Of a stretch of 64,000 nucleotides of DNA, positions 53,983-62,124 are shown one piece after another. The position numbers were made by a program, and so were the translations under genes. Position 1 is the stretch's first letter; each line of letters opens with the position of its first letter. The stretch spans positions 496,001-560,000 of the forward strand of contig JAPMXV010000052.1 of NCBI GenBank assembly GCA_026936335.1, written 5' to 3'. Source of the stretch: Mantamonas sphyraenae (Eukaryota > CRuMs > Mantamonadidae). Under the pieces are notes generated by a model. That model was not told the DNA's origin and ran no database searches. It was given only the letters and a program-made list of their open reading frames with translations.

Positions 53983-55229
53983 ATGTCCAGTGTGCAGCAA
54001 GGGTTTGATGAGACGGAGTTGAAGGCGCAGACAGAGAAGTTTGTGGCAGAGTCGTTTGTGCCGCTTGGGCCGATCCTGGATACGGAGAAGTGCAAGGGGG
54101 TGTTGGATGCCGTGTATGCGCAGCGTACGTATGACGGGAGCATATTTTTGACGGAGGAGGAGTACCGTGCAAATCCGGCGCACGGAAAGGTGAATCCTGG
54201 ACGCGGCGTGCAAAATCTGAGTGAAGAGGTGAGTGGGGCGCACGGGAGAGGGAGACAGGGTGACAGGACGTGGTGGGGTGCAGGGGGCAGCATGGGTGGG
54301 AGGGTGTGGGTGCATGGATAGGGAGCGAGGCTGGATGGACAGGATGGGCGTGGGAGGGCGGGGATGTGGTGGAAGGTGCAGGAAGCAACTGACAGGTAAC
54401 GGTTGGGCGGCGCAGATGGATCTGGCATTCATTGAGGAGAATGCAAAGTTTGTTGGGGCGGTGGAAAACGCGCTGGGCAAGGATTATGAACTGGTGCTGA
54501 AGAAGTTTGTGTGCGGGTAAGTCGGTGGGGAAGGCGGTTGTGTGGCGCGAGTACGGGAAAACGTTTGCCGAGGCTGACGGTGGCGACGGCGTTGACAGGG
54601 TTCCAGAGTCGTGGATGCCCGAGTGGCTGTTGAAGGAGACAGAGGGACTGGGAGTGGCGAATCTGGGAGGGTACATCAAGCCGGAGTACCGAAACCTGAC
54701 GTACTTTCACGGAATCGACTTTCACCAGGACATGATCGATTTCGGAGGGGAGATCGCAGACATGATCACGGTGTACGTGTACCTGGACGAGGTTGGGCGA
54801 GACTGCTCGCCGTTGTTTGTGGTGCCCGGAAGCCACACGTACGGCATCACAACGTTTCCGCACGACATCACGGTTTCCGAGAGCGGAGAGACGCTGACGT
54901 ACCGAGATGATGAAGGGAAGCGAGCGCAGGAGCTGCCTCTACAGTGTGTGACGGGCGGCGGTGGGACGGTGGCGTACTGGCACGGGCTGACGCTGCACGG
55001 GACGCAGCCACACACGGCAAAGAAAGAGCGGATCTCGTTGCGGTACATCTTTCGCAAGGGAGGCGGAGGGGAACCGTGTGCACTGGACGCGTTGATGGCA
55101 AACATCGAGGGAGAGCTGGAGGCGGAGGTGACGCGGCTGGATCTTGCGGACACGGAGCGGTACTTGCCGAAGGAGGAGATGCGGGGGAATCACATCAACC
55201 AGGTGCAAATGGAGGAAATGAAAGGGTGA
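53983..55229 (+). CDS. Phytanoyl-CoA dioxygenase (PhyH) family oxygenase
   Basis: I read exons 53983-54228, 54416-54516 and 54599-55229 (325 residues). It is a 2-oxoglutarate and iron dependent dioxygenase fold. The facial triad is visible as His-x-Asp in FHGIDFHQDMIDF and the distal His in WHGLTLHGTQPHTA. The 2-oxoglutarate Arg follows in KERISLRYIF. VYVYLDEVGRDCSPLFVVPGSH is the PhyH signature stretch. Family members hydroxylate lipids, alkaloids or small acids; the substrate is unknown, and no peroxisomal targeting tripeptide is present at the C-terminus (ends MKG), which argues against a phytanate role. The stop codon abuts the stop of the convergent antiporter. Confidence 0.87.
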
Positions 55230-56513
55230 TCAGTCGTGGGTGTGCTTGAGGGCTCTGTTGAGCATGGCCGGGGCGGCGAGGGTGGCAAGGAGAAGGGCCC
55301 AGACGGTGACGCTGACGTGAAAGGCGTCGACAAGGCGCAGGCGGAAGGCCTCACTGATCATGAGGAAGCCAAGTTCGCCGCGGCCGACAACGGCGCAGGA
55401 AACGGGCAGGCGCTGGCCTGGAGGAGCCCAGAGGCCGCTGAGCATTTTGGAGACGATCGCGACGAGGGTGTTGAGAAGGCCGAGGAGGAGGGCATGGGTG
55501 GCAAAGAGGCTGGCAATGGGGACTTGGAGGCCGATGGCGACAAAGAACATGGCGACAAGCCAGTGGACGACGGGCTGTGCATGCTGGTCAAAGAGAGTGA
55601 CGACGGCGGGGATCTCGCTGAGGGCGACACCAGCAGCAAAGACACCGAGGAGATGGGTGGTGCCTGCAGCAAGGGAAGCGAGGGCGAGAGCAGCAGCAAA
55701 GGCAAGGGAGGCCGGTAGGAGGAACGGAGGGGCGGGAGTGGTTGTGGGCGAGGATGGTTTGGAGCCGGGAGATGGGGTGACGGAGGAGGGGCGGGAGTGC
55801 GAGAGTTGGAAGCGTGTGTAGAGGGTGGCGAGATGGCGAGCGGCAAAGACGCCAAAGAGGATGGTGAGGGCAGAGACGAGGATTGGCTGTGCGATGCGCC
55901 ACGGGAGTGTGGCCGGGTCGCGGGAGACGTCGACGAGGGTGGAGACGACAGCGAGGATGATGAGAGAGAGGACATCGTCGATGATTGCGGCGCTGGAGAT
56001 GAGGGAGCCGAGGGGTGTGTCGAGGACGTTTTCGTGCTGGAGCATCTGGACGGCCATGCCGATGGCGGTGGAGGAGAGGGCGGTGCCACTGACGAGGGCT
56101 GGGAGGTGAGGATGGCCAAAGAGGAGGAGGAGGGCATAGCCGAGGAGCAGTGGGAGGATGGTGCCTGTGGTGCCGACGGCCACTGCGCGGAGGCCTACGG
56201 CACGTAGTTGGTGGACACGGATGGTGAGGGCACCTCGAAAGACGAGAAGCATGAGACCAAGATGACCAGCGACGTGGACGGCCTGAGCGACAGAGTTTGC
56301 GCGCAGCCAGAGCTGGAGAAGCATGCCGGCGAGAACTTGGCCGCAGAGCGCAGAGTGGAGGCGGTCGAAGAAGATGGAGAGGAGCCAGGCAAGGGCGACG
56401 GTGGAGACGGCCTGGAGAGAGGAGGAGGAGGGTGGCCATGGTGCAATGAAAGTGCAATGAGACTGGTGTGCGTGGCGCGGAGCAGCTGAACGCTTGCGGA
56501 GAAAAAGAGTCAT
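55230..56513 (-). CDS. Monovalent cation:proton antiporter, CPA2 (KefB/NhaP-like)
   Basis: This is a single-exon gene of 427 residues with about ten hydrophobic helices. The ion-binding aspartate pair is visible in SAAIIDDVLSLIILAVV, and the GTALSSTAIGMAVQML and GRGELGFLMISEAFRLR stretches belong to the CPA2 fold (the latter is the GRGE...I motif). It should exchange Na+ or K+ for protons across an internal or plasma membrane. There is no cytosolic RCK/TrkA domain. A cytosolic loop (around residues 240-275, Ser/Pro/Thr-rich) is inserted. Similarity is to bacterial, archaeal and some eukaryotic CPA2 proteins. Its ATG at 56513 overlaps the ATG of the divergent TMEM35-like gene. Confidence 0.85.
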   Translation of the reverse strand: MTLFLRKRSAAPRHAHQSHCTFIAPWPPSSSSLQAVSTVALAWLLSIFFDRLHSALCGQVLAGMLLQLWLRANSVAQAVHVAGHLGLMLLVFRGALTIRVHQLRAVGLRAVAVGTTGTILPLLLGYALLLLFGHPHLPALVSGTALSSTAIGMAVQMLQHENVLDTPLGSLISSAAIIDDVLSLIILAVVSTLVDVSRDPATLPWRIAQPILVSALTILFGVFAARHLATLYTRFQLSHSRPSSVTPSPGSKPSSPTTTPAPPFLLPASLAFAAALALASLAAGTTHLLGVFAAGVALSEIPAVVTLFDQHAQPVVHWLVAMFFVAIGLQVPIASLFATHALLLGLLNTLVAIVSKMLSGLWAPPGQRLPVSCAVVGRGELGFLMISEAFRLRLVDAFHVSVTVWALLLATLAAPAMLNRALKHTHD

Positions 56514-57054
56514 GGCAGTGCGGTTGGCATTGATTGGACTGTTGTCGTTTCTGTTTATGTTTGCTGGAGTGGTGAAGGTGTCGCCGAAGCTGAATCCAGA
56601 GTTTCACAAGGAGGTGACGGAGTCGTTTGTCGGGTACACGGAAGTGCTGAACCGGGAGCTTGCGGCGAGCCCGTATCTGGCGCAGTACGGGGTTCAAGTG
56701 AAGGCGGCGGACTTTCAGATGTTTGCAGGAGTGCTGGAAGTGACGTGTGCATCTCTGATGCTGCTGGGGTACGTGACGCTGGGAGCGTTTCTGCTGACAT
56801 GCAACGTGATTTCTGCGACTCTGCTGCACATTGCAAAGAACGAGATGGAGCACATCAAGGTGCCGTCTGTGCTGCTGCTGCTGCTGCTTGTGCTGCAGCT
56901 GAAGTACAACAAGGCAGGACGTGAAGCAACGGCAGGGGAGGGCAGCGCAGCGAGCACGAGCTCTTCGGGCAAGAAGGCAGCGGGAGCGGGCAAGAAGGCG
57001 GCGGCTGGCAAGAAGGCAGGCGGTGGCAAGAAGAAGGTGGCCAAGGTGGAGTGA
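56512..57054 (+). CDS. TMEM35/DoxX-like small membrane protein
   Basis: This is a single-exon gene of 180 residues with four predicted helices, starting LALIGLLSFLFMFAGVVKVSPKL and resembling the FVFMGTIKLTPRLS opening of animal TMEM35 (NACHO), followed by VLEVTCASLMLLG corresponding to ALEVACGIVM. TMEM35A is an ER-resident chaperone for ligand-gated channels. The wider DoxX-like family has unknown roles. The last 45 residues form a Lys/Ala/Gly-rich cytosolic tail with repeated GKKA units, absent from animal homologues and probably binding membrane or nucleic acid electrostatically. The start overlaps the divergent antiporter start by two bases. Confidence 0.75.
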   Translation: MAVRLALIGLLSFLFMFAGVVKVSPKLNPEFHKEVTESFVGYTEVLNRELAASPYLAQYGVQVKAADFQMFAGVLEVTCASLMLLGYVTLGAFLLTCNVISATLLHIAKNEMEHIKVPSVLLLLLLVLQLKYNKAGREATAGEGSAASTSSSGKKAAGAGKKAAAGKKAGGGKKKVAKVE

Positions 57055-57176
57055 GTGCTGGGGCAAGGTTGCGCAAGGCAGGAATGAATGGGAGGAAAAA
57101 AACGAGGGGAGGGGAGGTGCGAAGGCGCAGCCAAACGTAGAGTGAGAGCAGACGTGGTCGGTTGAGGTTGCTGTTG

Positions 57177-57902
57177 ATGTCGTCAAACTATCCAAAGTAT
57201 CGCATTGCGCTGGAGGTAGGACGTACGCAGGTGGACGACGCTCTGCACGCTGTGTTGCACACGATTGTGTTCAACCGGAGTCTTGGGGATGTGGAGCCTG
57301 TGGTGGAGGAGTGTGACGGGTTGCAATTGAGCTATGTGAGTTGGGGGAGGCGGCGGCGGGGCTTAGGGGGCCGAAGAGGAAGGTGGGGAGGTTTGTTTGT
57401 GGAGTTTGGAATGGCTGACTCGGAAAGTGGACGGACGCAGTGTCGGGCAGAGGACGACAATGCGTTGACTCGTATCAACAAGGGGGTGGTGGAAGTGCTG
57501 CATCGGCTAGACGAGGCAGCGATGAAGGCGCAGCGGGAGAGGCGGAAGGGGGATCTGCAGGTGGAGCTGAATGTGCAGTTCTTTGAAGAGCAAACGGAAA
57601 GCGGGTTCATGGGAAAGACGGTGCGGCATATCGTGTGGGAGGAGTGGGCGGTGACACTGCGTGTGGTGTCGCTGAGTGGCCTGTCGGAGGAGGCACTGGA
57701 CGCACAGCGGGAGGCGGTGGAAGAGGCAGTGCGGGAACAGATGCTGGCAGTGATAGAGTACGCGCAGGAGACGAGCGACAACCCGTACCTGCCAGAGATG
57801 AGGAATAACCGAGATTCGTACTTGTGGGAGATTGTATTTCCGACACAGAGTGCGTTGTCGTTGTTTGACCAAGCGACAAAGCTGTTTGATTTGACGGGGT
57901 GA
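57177..57902 (+). CDS. ATG101: Autophagy HORMA protein ATG101
   Basis: I read exons 57177-57335 and 57441-57902 (206 residues). ATG101 is the HORMA-domain partner of ATG13 in the ULK/ATG1 initiation complex. Identity rests on the N-terminus LEVGRTQVDDALHAVLHTIVFNRSLG, which parallels [28 protein letters not shown], the middle FEEQTESGF, WEEWAVTLRVVSL paralleling WEVWTVKVHVVAL, and the C-terminal YLWEIVFPTQSALS. Its presence shows that the organism has a ULK-type initiation complex, not the reduced budding-yeast version that lacks ATG101. Its stop lies 29 bp from the convergent stop. Confidence 0.88.
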   Translation: MSSNYPKYRIALEVGRTQVDDALHAVLHTIVFNRSLGDVEPVVEECDGLQLSYVSWGRRRRGLGGRRGRWGGLFVEFGMADSESGRTQCRAEDDNALTRINKGVVEVLHRLDEAAMKAQRERRKGDLQVELNVQFFEEQTESGFMGKTVRHIVWEEWAVTLRVVSLSGLSEEALDAQREAVEEAVREQMLAVIEYAQETSDNPYLPEMRNNRDSYLWEIVFPTQSALSLFDQATKLFDLTG

Positions 57903-57931
57903 GGTTGTGGGGCCGCACATGTGTGTTTGGG

Positions 57932-59600
57932 TTAGGGCGCGACATTGGACATCTCTTCTTTTGAGGTTTTGGGGTCGTGGCTGAGCTTGCGGTGTTTTGC
58001 GTAGAAGAGGGCGGTGGAGATGATGGAAGCGAGGAGACCCAAGACAAAGGCAATGGAGAGGAACTCCTGGGAGACAGCAGGCTGGGACTGCTTGACGCGG
58101 AGCGGAGTGGTGACATAAGAAAGGTAGACGACGGAGGAGACGCAGTAGATGCCGGCGACGCTGATCATGGGGAAAGTGGACCATCGGTCCTCCTGGACGG
58201 CGGTCACAATGAACACGCCCTCGCGGCGCTCGAGCCACTGGGAAATGAACTCTGTGATAATTTTGCCGAGAGCCATGATGATGGAATTGGTCATGAGTTG
58301 GCCCGGGTTGGAGCTGCTGCGGCAGGACTCGGCAAAGGAAAGGGATGGACAGTGGCTGGACCAGACGATGAGGAGGATGGGCAGGGAGATGATGGCGCCG
58401 ACGTCCATGATAAAGGTGTCGCGAGAGTGGTGAGCGGAGAGATAGCGCTGTTGAAGGCGGAAATCGGCGTCTACTTCGTCGGCCTTTGCGAGACCTGCAA
58501 AGAAGGGAAAGGTGCGTGCGATCCAAAAGCGGATGCGTAGAAAGAGGCCGCGAGAGAAAATCTCTGTGATGGAGGTGAAGAGGGTGATGAGGACGACGTT
58601 GTCGACGAGGGAGACGCTGGCGACCAGCACTCGGGAGACGGTTACGCTCATGCTGTCGAGCATGGAAAGGAGGCCGTGGGATTGATGGACGCCGCCGGTG
58701 TAGCTGATGGCGATCTTTGCAAGATGGGTGCCGTCTGGAAAGGGGGAAGGGCAGGGTGAGTAGGTGAGTGTGTACGTGGAGGGAGAGAGGGCGACTTACA
58801 GCTGAGAACGACGTAGAAGAGGCCTCGTTGGAGGATGAGGAGAAGGGTGACGCTGATGGGATCCCTGATGTACTGGACCATGAGTCCAAAGACGACGTTG
58901 ACGAGGATTTCTGAGGGTTGGAGGGGGTTTGTGAGTGGGAGGAGACAGAGCGGGAAGGGGTGGGGTGGGGTGGGGTGGGGTGGGAGGATCACGTACCGAT
59001 GATGTAAAAGGAAAATGTGATTGCCGAGACGGTGTAGGCCCAGGTGAACATGTGGTAGCGATTGTCCGAGAGCGGGCGGGAGTGGAAGTAGATGACAAAC
59101 GGAGTGAGGACGTCTGCGATGGCCGCAACTGCCGGGGTGGAGTCGAGAAGGTGCCAGCCAAGGCCGTAGGTGATGACAAGCTGGGCAACGAGGACGGCAA
59201 GGCGAAAGCAGACGACAGGGACGATCATTTTGAAGCCGAGGAAGCCGAAGCAGCGAAGTACGAGAAGGATCCACCACAAGGCGCGGAGGTGCGGGAGCAG
59301 AAAGAAGGTTTGGCTGATGGCAGAGGAGTAGTCCAGGGTATCTGTGCGCAATCCAGAAAAGATGGAGCCCCAGGCAAGGACAATGCCGCCGTAGAGACAT
59401 CCCTGGGCGACGAGGAAGAGATGTGTGCGCCAGTGAGGAAAACGGGGCTCTTGGGTCTCTGTTCCCTCGTTTTCCTCGATGGGCACGGAGGGAAAGTAGC
59501 GGGACTTGGCACGCTCGACGATGGAGGCAGAGCGCGAGGGGGTGTACTGGGACATGCGCTTGTCTCGTGGCGCGGGTTGGTCGTCGTCGTGGGGCGGCAT
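57932..59600 (-). CDS. Multi-pass membrane protein of unknown family
   Basis: I read exons 59600-58997, 58910-58800 and 58734-57932 (505 residues). Roughly ten hydrophobic segments are visible, for example WILLVLRCFGFLGFKMIVPV, LLLILQRGLFYVVLS and VAGIYCVSSVVYLSYV, with a soluble N-terminus rich in acidic residues and a short charged C-tail. Segment SVTVSRVLVASVSLVDNVVLITLFT is followed by a loop with a long hydrophilic stretch. I recognise no transporter signature. The sequence pattern of evenly spaced hydrophobic helices suggests a channel, transporter or scaffold. Exon joins are frame-continuous and restore hydrophobic segments, which supports them. Confidence 0.75.
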
Positions 59601-59694
59601 GGCGAAGGGAAACGGACGTGGGTTTGCGCGGTTTGTTTGGTTTGCTGTGCGTTTCATGCGACATGGCAGCCAACAGAAAAGCAAAGAACCCACG

Positions 59695-60864
59695 ATGGCA
59701 AAGACAGCACTGCTCGTTATTCTTGCCCTTTTGGCCTGCAGCATGATTGCGCACGCCGAGGAGGCTGTGGTCGACGCGTCGGCGGTGGAGGAATCCACAA
59801 ACGAGGTGTCGGACGACAGCATGGCGGAGGATCTGGAGGACACGGAGGACTCGGAGGCGACGGACGATGCTGACTCGAGGTGAGTGACCGCGATGCGAAC
59901 ACTGGAGCGGGGAACGCAGGAGAGGGCGAGAAGGCGAGCTCCGCCACGAAAAAAAAAGGGTGATGCTGGAACATGCGTGCCACACAGCGTGTATGCGGAG
60001 GAGGACGTATGGGGGGTTGCAGATGGGCGCGATGAGTGGCCACTGGAGGTTTGCAGGCGTTGATATTTGCGGACAGAAGAGAATGGGTGTTGAGAAGGCG
60101 TGGGGGGCCAACGTGTCGGGTGGGGCTGAGGGAAAAATTGCAGCCCGAAAAAGCGGGAGGCAGGATGGGAGGCTAACACGAGAGGGGTGCACAGCGAGAA
60201 GGACAGCGATGCGGAAGCAACTGCAGAAGACGATCTGAGCAGCAGCGAGGGAGACGAATACGACGAGAGCGAATGGGCAGGCGTCGTGGCCGACTCGGAC
60301 AAGGATTCGGACAAGAACTTCTGGGGCCGGTTCCGGTTCCGGTTCCGACGCTTCCGCTTCCCTGCGATCCGCATCCCGAAGCCTAAGCCGACGCCGAAGC
60401 CAACGCCGAAGCCGCAGCCGACGATCAAGTGCGACCCTGCGAAGCTGCCCGCAGCAATCAAGAAGAACATGAAAGCGTACAACAAGATCCCTGCGTGCGG
60501 TCGCCCGTGCAACGGCTGGCTGCCCAAGTGCCGCCCGGAGACGTGCGGTACCGCGGCATGCAACGGCTGCGAGGATATGTGCAAGAAGTACCGTGCTCGT
60601 GGCACGACCGATGGTCAGGTGCTGAACGAGATTGAGAACCGCATCCTGCGCAACAAGGTGCCGCCTCGTCGAAGCAGCTGCAAGCCAGGCAAACCATGCA
60701 CCAAGGTCTTCCATTCGTTCTGGAACAGCGTGTTCAACGTTGCCGATGAGGACGAGTCGGAGGACGAGGCGGAGGTGGCCGACTTTGCCTTTGAGGACGA
60801 CGATGACGAGGATGCGGATGTGCTCGACAGCGAGTCGACCGAGTCGGATGCCGACGAGGTTTAA
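59695..60864 (+). CDS. Secreted acidic protein with a central Arg/Lys-rich, Pro-repeat and Cys-rich region
   Basis: I read exons 59695-59879 and 60195-60864 (284 residues), with a 315-bp intron. A signal peptide is clear (LLVILALLACSMIAHA, cleaved near residue 21). The next 90 residues are Glu/Asp/Ser-rich, then a strongly basic GRFRFRFRRFRFPAIR runs into a PKPTPKPTP repeat. A cysteine-rich stretch follows (CGRPCNGWLPKC, CGTAACNGCEDMC) with about nine cysteines in 90 residues, then an acidic C-terminus. The layout suggests an extracellular matrix or lorica/cell-wall-type protein or an antimicrobial precursor. No homologue is recognised and the role is not inferred further. The acidic flanks could neutralise the basic core until processing. 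Confidence 0.7.
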
Positions 60865-60892
60865 GATTTGTTTGGGTTGTGTGAGAGAAGAA

Positions 60893-61804
60893 ATGGAATG
60901 CGGTGGTGTGGATTTCGGCGAAACGTTCTGCGCGCTGTGGAGGCAAGCGCAAATGGCCACAGCAACATCCGCCCGCTCCAAATCGGGTGTTTGCGGACAG
61001 ATTGGCGTGTATGCAGCGATGGTGTTGCTTGTGCTGTGTGTCTCGCTGTTCCTGGTGGCCGTTGCATTTCCTGCAAACCCGGCAGCTGGGGAAGGAACGC
61101 TTCAAGCAGGCGCCGTGGTGTCTCTGATCGCGTCGGGGATCTTGGTTCTGCTCTGCGGCTGTGTGTGGAAGCGCGACGTTAACCGACGGTGGCGCGAGAG
61201 TTGGAATGATGTCGATTTCGAGAAAGACGTCCAGCTCACGGCTGTGGAAGGTTTGGGCGAGAGGAGCCTGCCCTCCAAGAAGGCTACGGCGAAGCTGCTG
61301 GTGCTGAGAGTCGGCTTGCCTCTGTTTGACCTCATCACCGACATTCTGCTGCTCAACAAGGTCCTGGGTGCATGCTACGTTGCCCTCTCAGGGAGCGACG
61401 ACCCCATTGTCGTCCTCACACAAATTCTGGCGGGCACGAGCACGGTCGTAGGGGCCTTTGTGTTTTGCTTCTTCCTCACAAACGTTGCCAAGTCTGTTCG
61501 TGGGCGCGATGCAGAGGTCGATTCGCCGTGGGAGGCGGTAGTTCGGCATCTGGCCCGGGCGGCGACTCGGGAAGAAGTGACCGTGTCGCGCAGCGGGTGC
61601 GCGGACGCCAACCGGGCACGCAAGATGCGTTTGCTGCAGATTTTTGGCGAAGATGTGCTGCAGGTGGTGGTTGGGTTTTTTGTTTTTCTCAACGACCCGA
61701 TCCTAGATATCCAAGTGCTGCTGTCGGTTGTGGTTTCGCTCGTGGCGATCATGCGCGTGCTCGTGCTTGAGCTTCCCTCCTGTGTCCTGCATTCTTCTGT
61801 GTGA
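60893..61804 (+). CDS. Multi-pass membrane protein, XK-like pattern
   Basis: This is a single-exon gene of 303 residues starting at ATG 60893. Hydrophobic segments are at about 35-60, 68-88, 140-165, 180-200, 245-265 and 272-292 (GVYAAMVLLVLCVSLFLVAV, AGAVVSLIASGILVLLCGC, VVVGFFVFLND and others). Segment LRVGLPLFDLITDILLLNKVL with a D-x2-TD core, followed by FGEDVLQVVVGFFVF, is reminiscent of XK-related proteins and other protist membrane proteins with a D..TD and EDxxQ pair. I do not claim orthology. The end at 61804 is uncertain because a membrane-spanning small ORF follows (61837-61992) that might be a terminal exon. Confidence 0.6.
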   Translation: MECGGVDFGETFCALWRQAQMATATSARSKSGVCGQIGVYAAMVLLVLCVSLFLVAVAFPANPAAGEGTLQAGAVVSLIASGILVLLCGCVWKRDVNRRWRESWNDVDFEKDVQLTAVEGLGERSLPSKKATAKLLVLRVGLPLFDLITDILLLNKVLGACYVALSGSDDPIVVLTQILAGTSTVVGAFVFCFFLTNVAKSVRGRDAEVDSPWEAVVRHLARAATREEVTVSRSGCADANRARKMRLLQIFGEDVLQVVVGFFVFLNDPILDIQVLLSVVVSLVAIMRVLVLELPSCVLHSSV

Positions 61805-61836
61805 TCGTTCGTGAAGATGAGGAGGGGCAGGAAGAA

Positions 61837-61992
61837 ATGGCGCTGGAAGGGCAAGTGCTCGGCTGCACGCCGCCGCAGGTGTTTTTCGCGCTGGCCTTCA
61901 TGGCCGCTTCAGCACTGTTCATTGTTTTGTTGAATGTGAACGCGTCAGGTGGGGGGATTCAATTGGTGTCGAGTGAGGCGGGGAAGTGTTGA
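61837..61992 (+). CDS. Small one-TM ORF, possible terminal exon or independent gene
   Basis: This 51-codon ORF has an ATG at 61837 and a single membrane helix (VFFALAFMAASALFIVLLNV). It lies 32 bp after the stop of the preceding membrane-protein gene, in a different frame. It may be a separate micropeptide, or the C-terminal exon of that gene, or chance. The remaining 130 bp to the next stop at 62125 hold nothing I recognise. Confidence 0.3.
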   Translation: MALEGQVLGCTPPQVFFALAFMAASALFIVLLNVNASGGGIQLVSSEAGKC

Positions 61993-62124
61993 GGTTAGTG
62001 GGTGGGTGGGGGAGGGGTCGGGAGTGACGGGAGATGAGGCACGCAGGCCTGCCCCACTGAGAGTAGCGTCTCGAATTGTGGAGGGAGAGGTGTGAATGGG
62101 AGATTGTGGGAATGAAGGGGTGGT

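Noticed and set aside
55588-57195. 535-codon minus-strand ORF across antiporter, TMEM35-like and ATG101 genes
   Set aside because: The residues are Pro/His/Arg-rich shadow sequence crossing two genes with better frames.
58648-60981. 777-codon minus-strand ORF near the multi-pass membrane gene
   Set aside because: It overlaps three better supported genes and has no protein family character.
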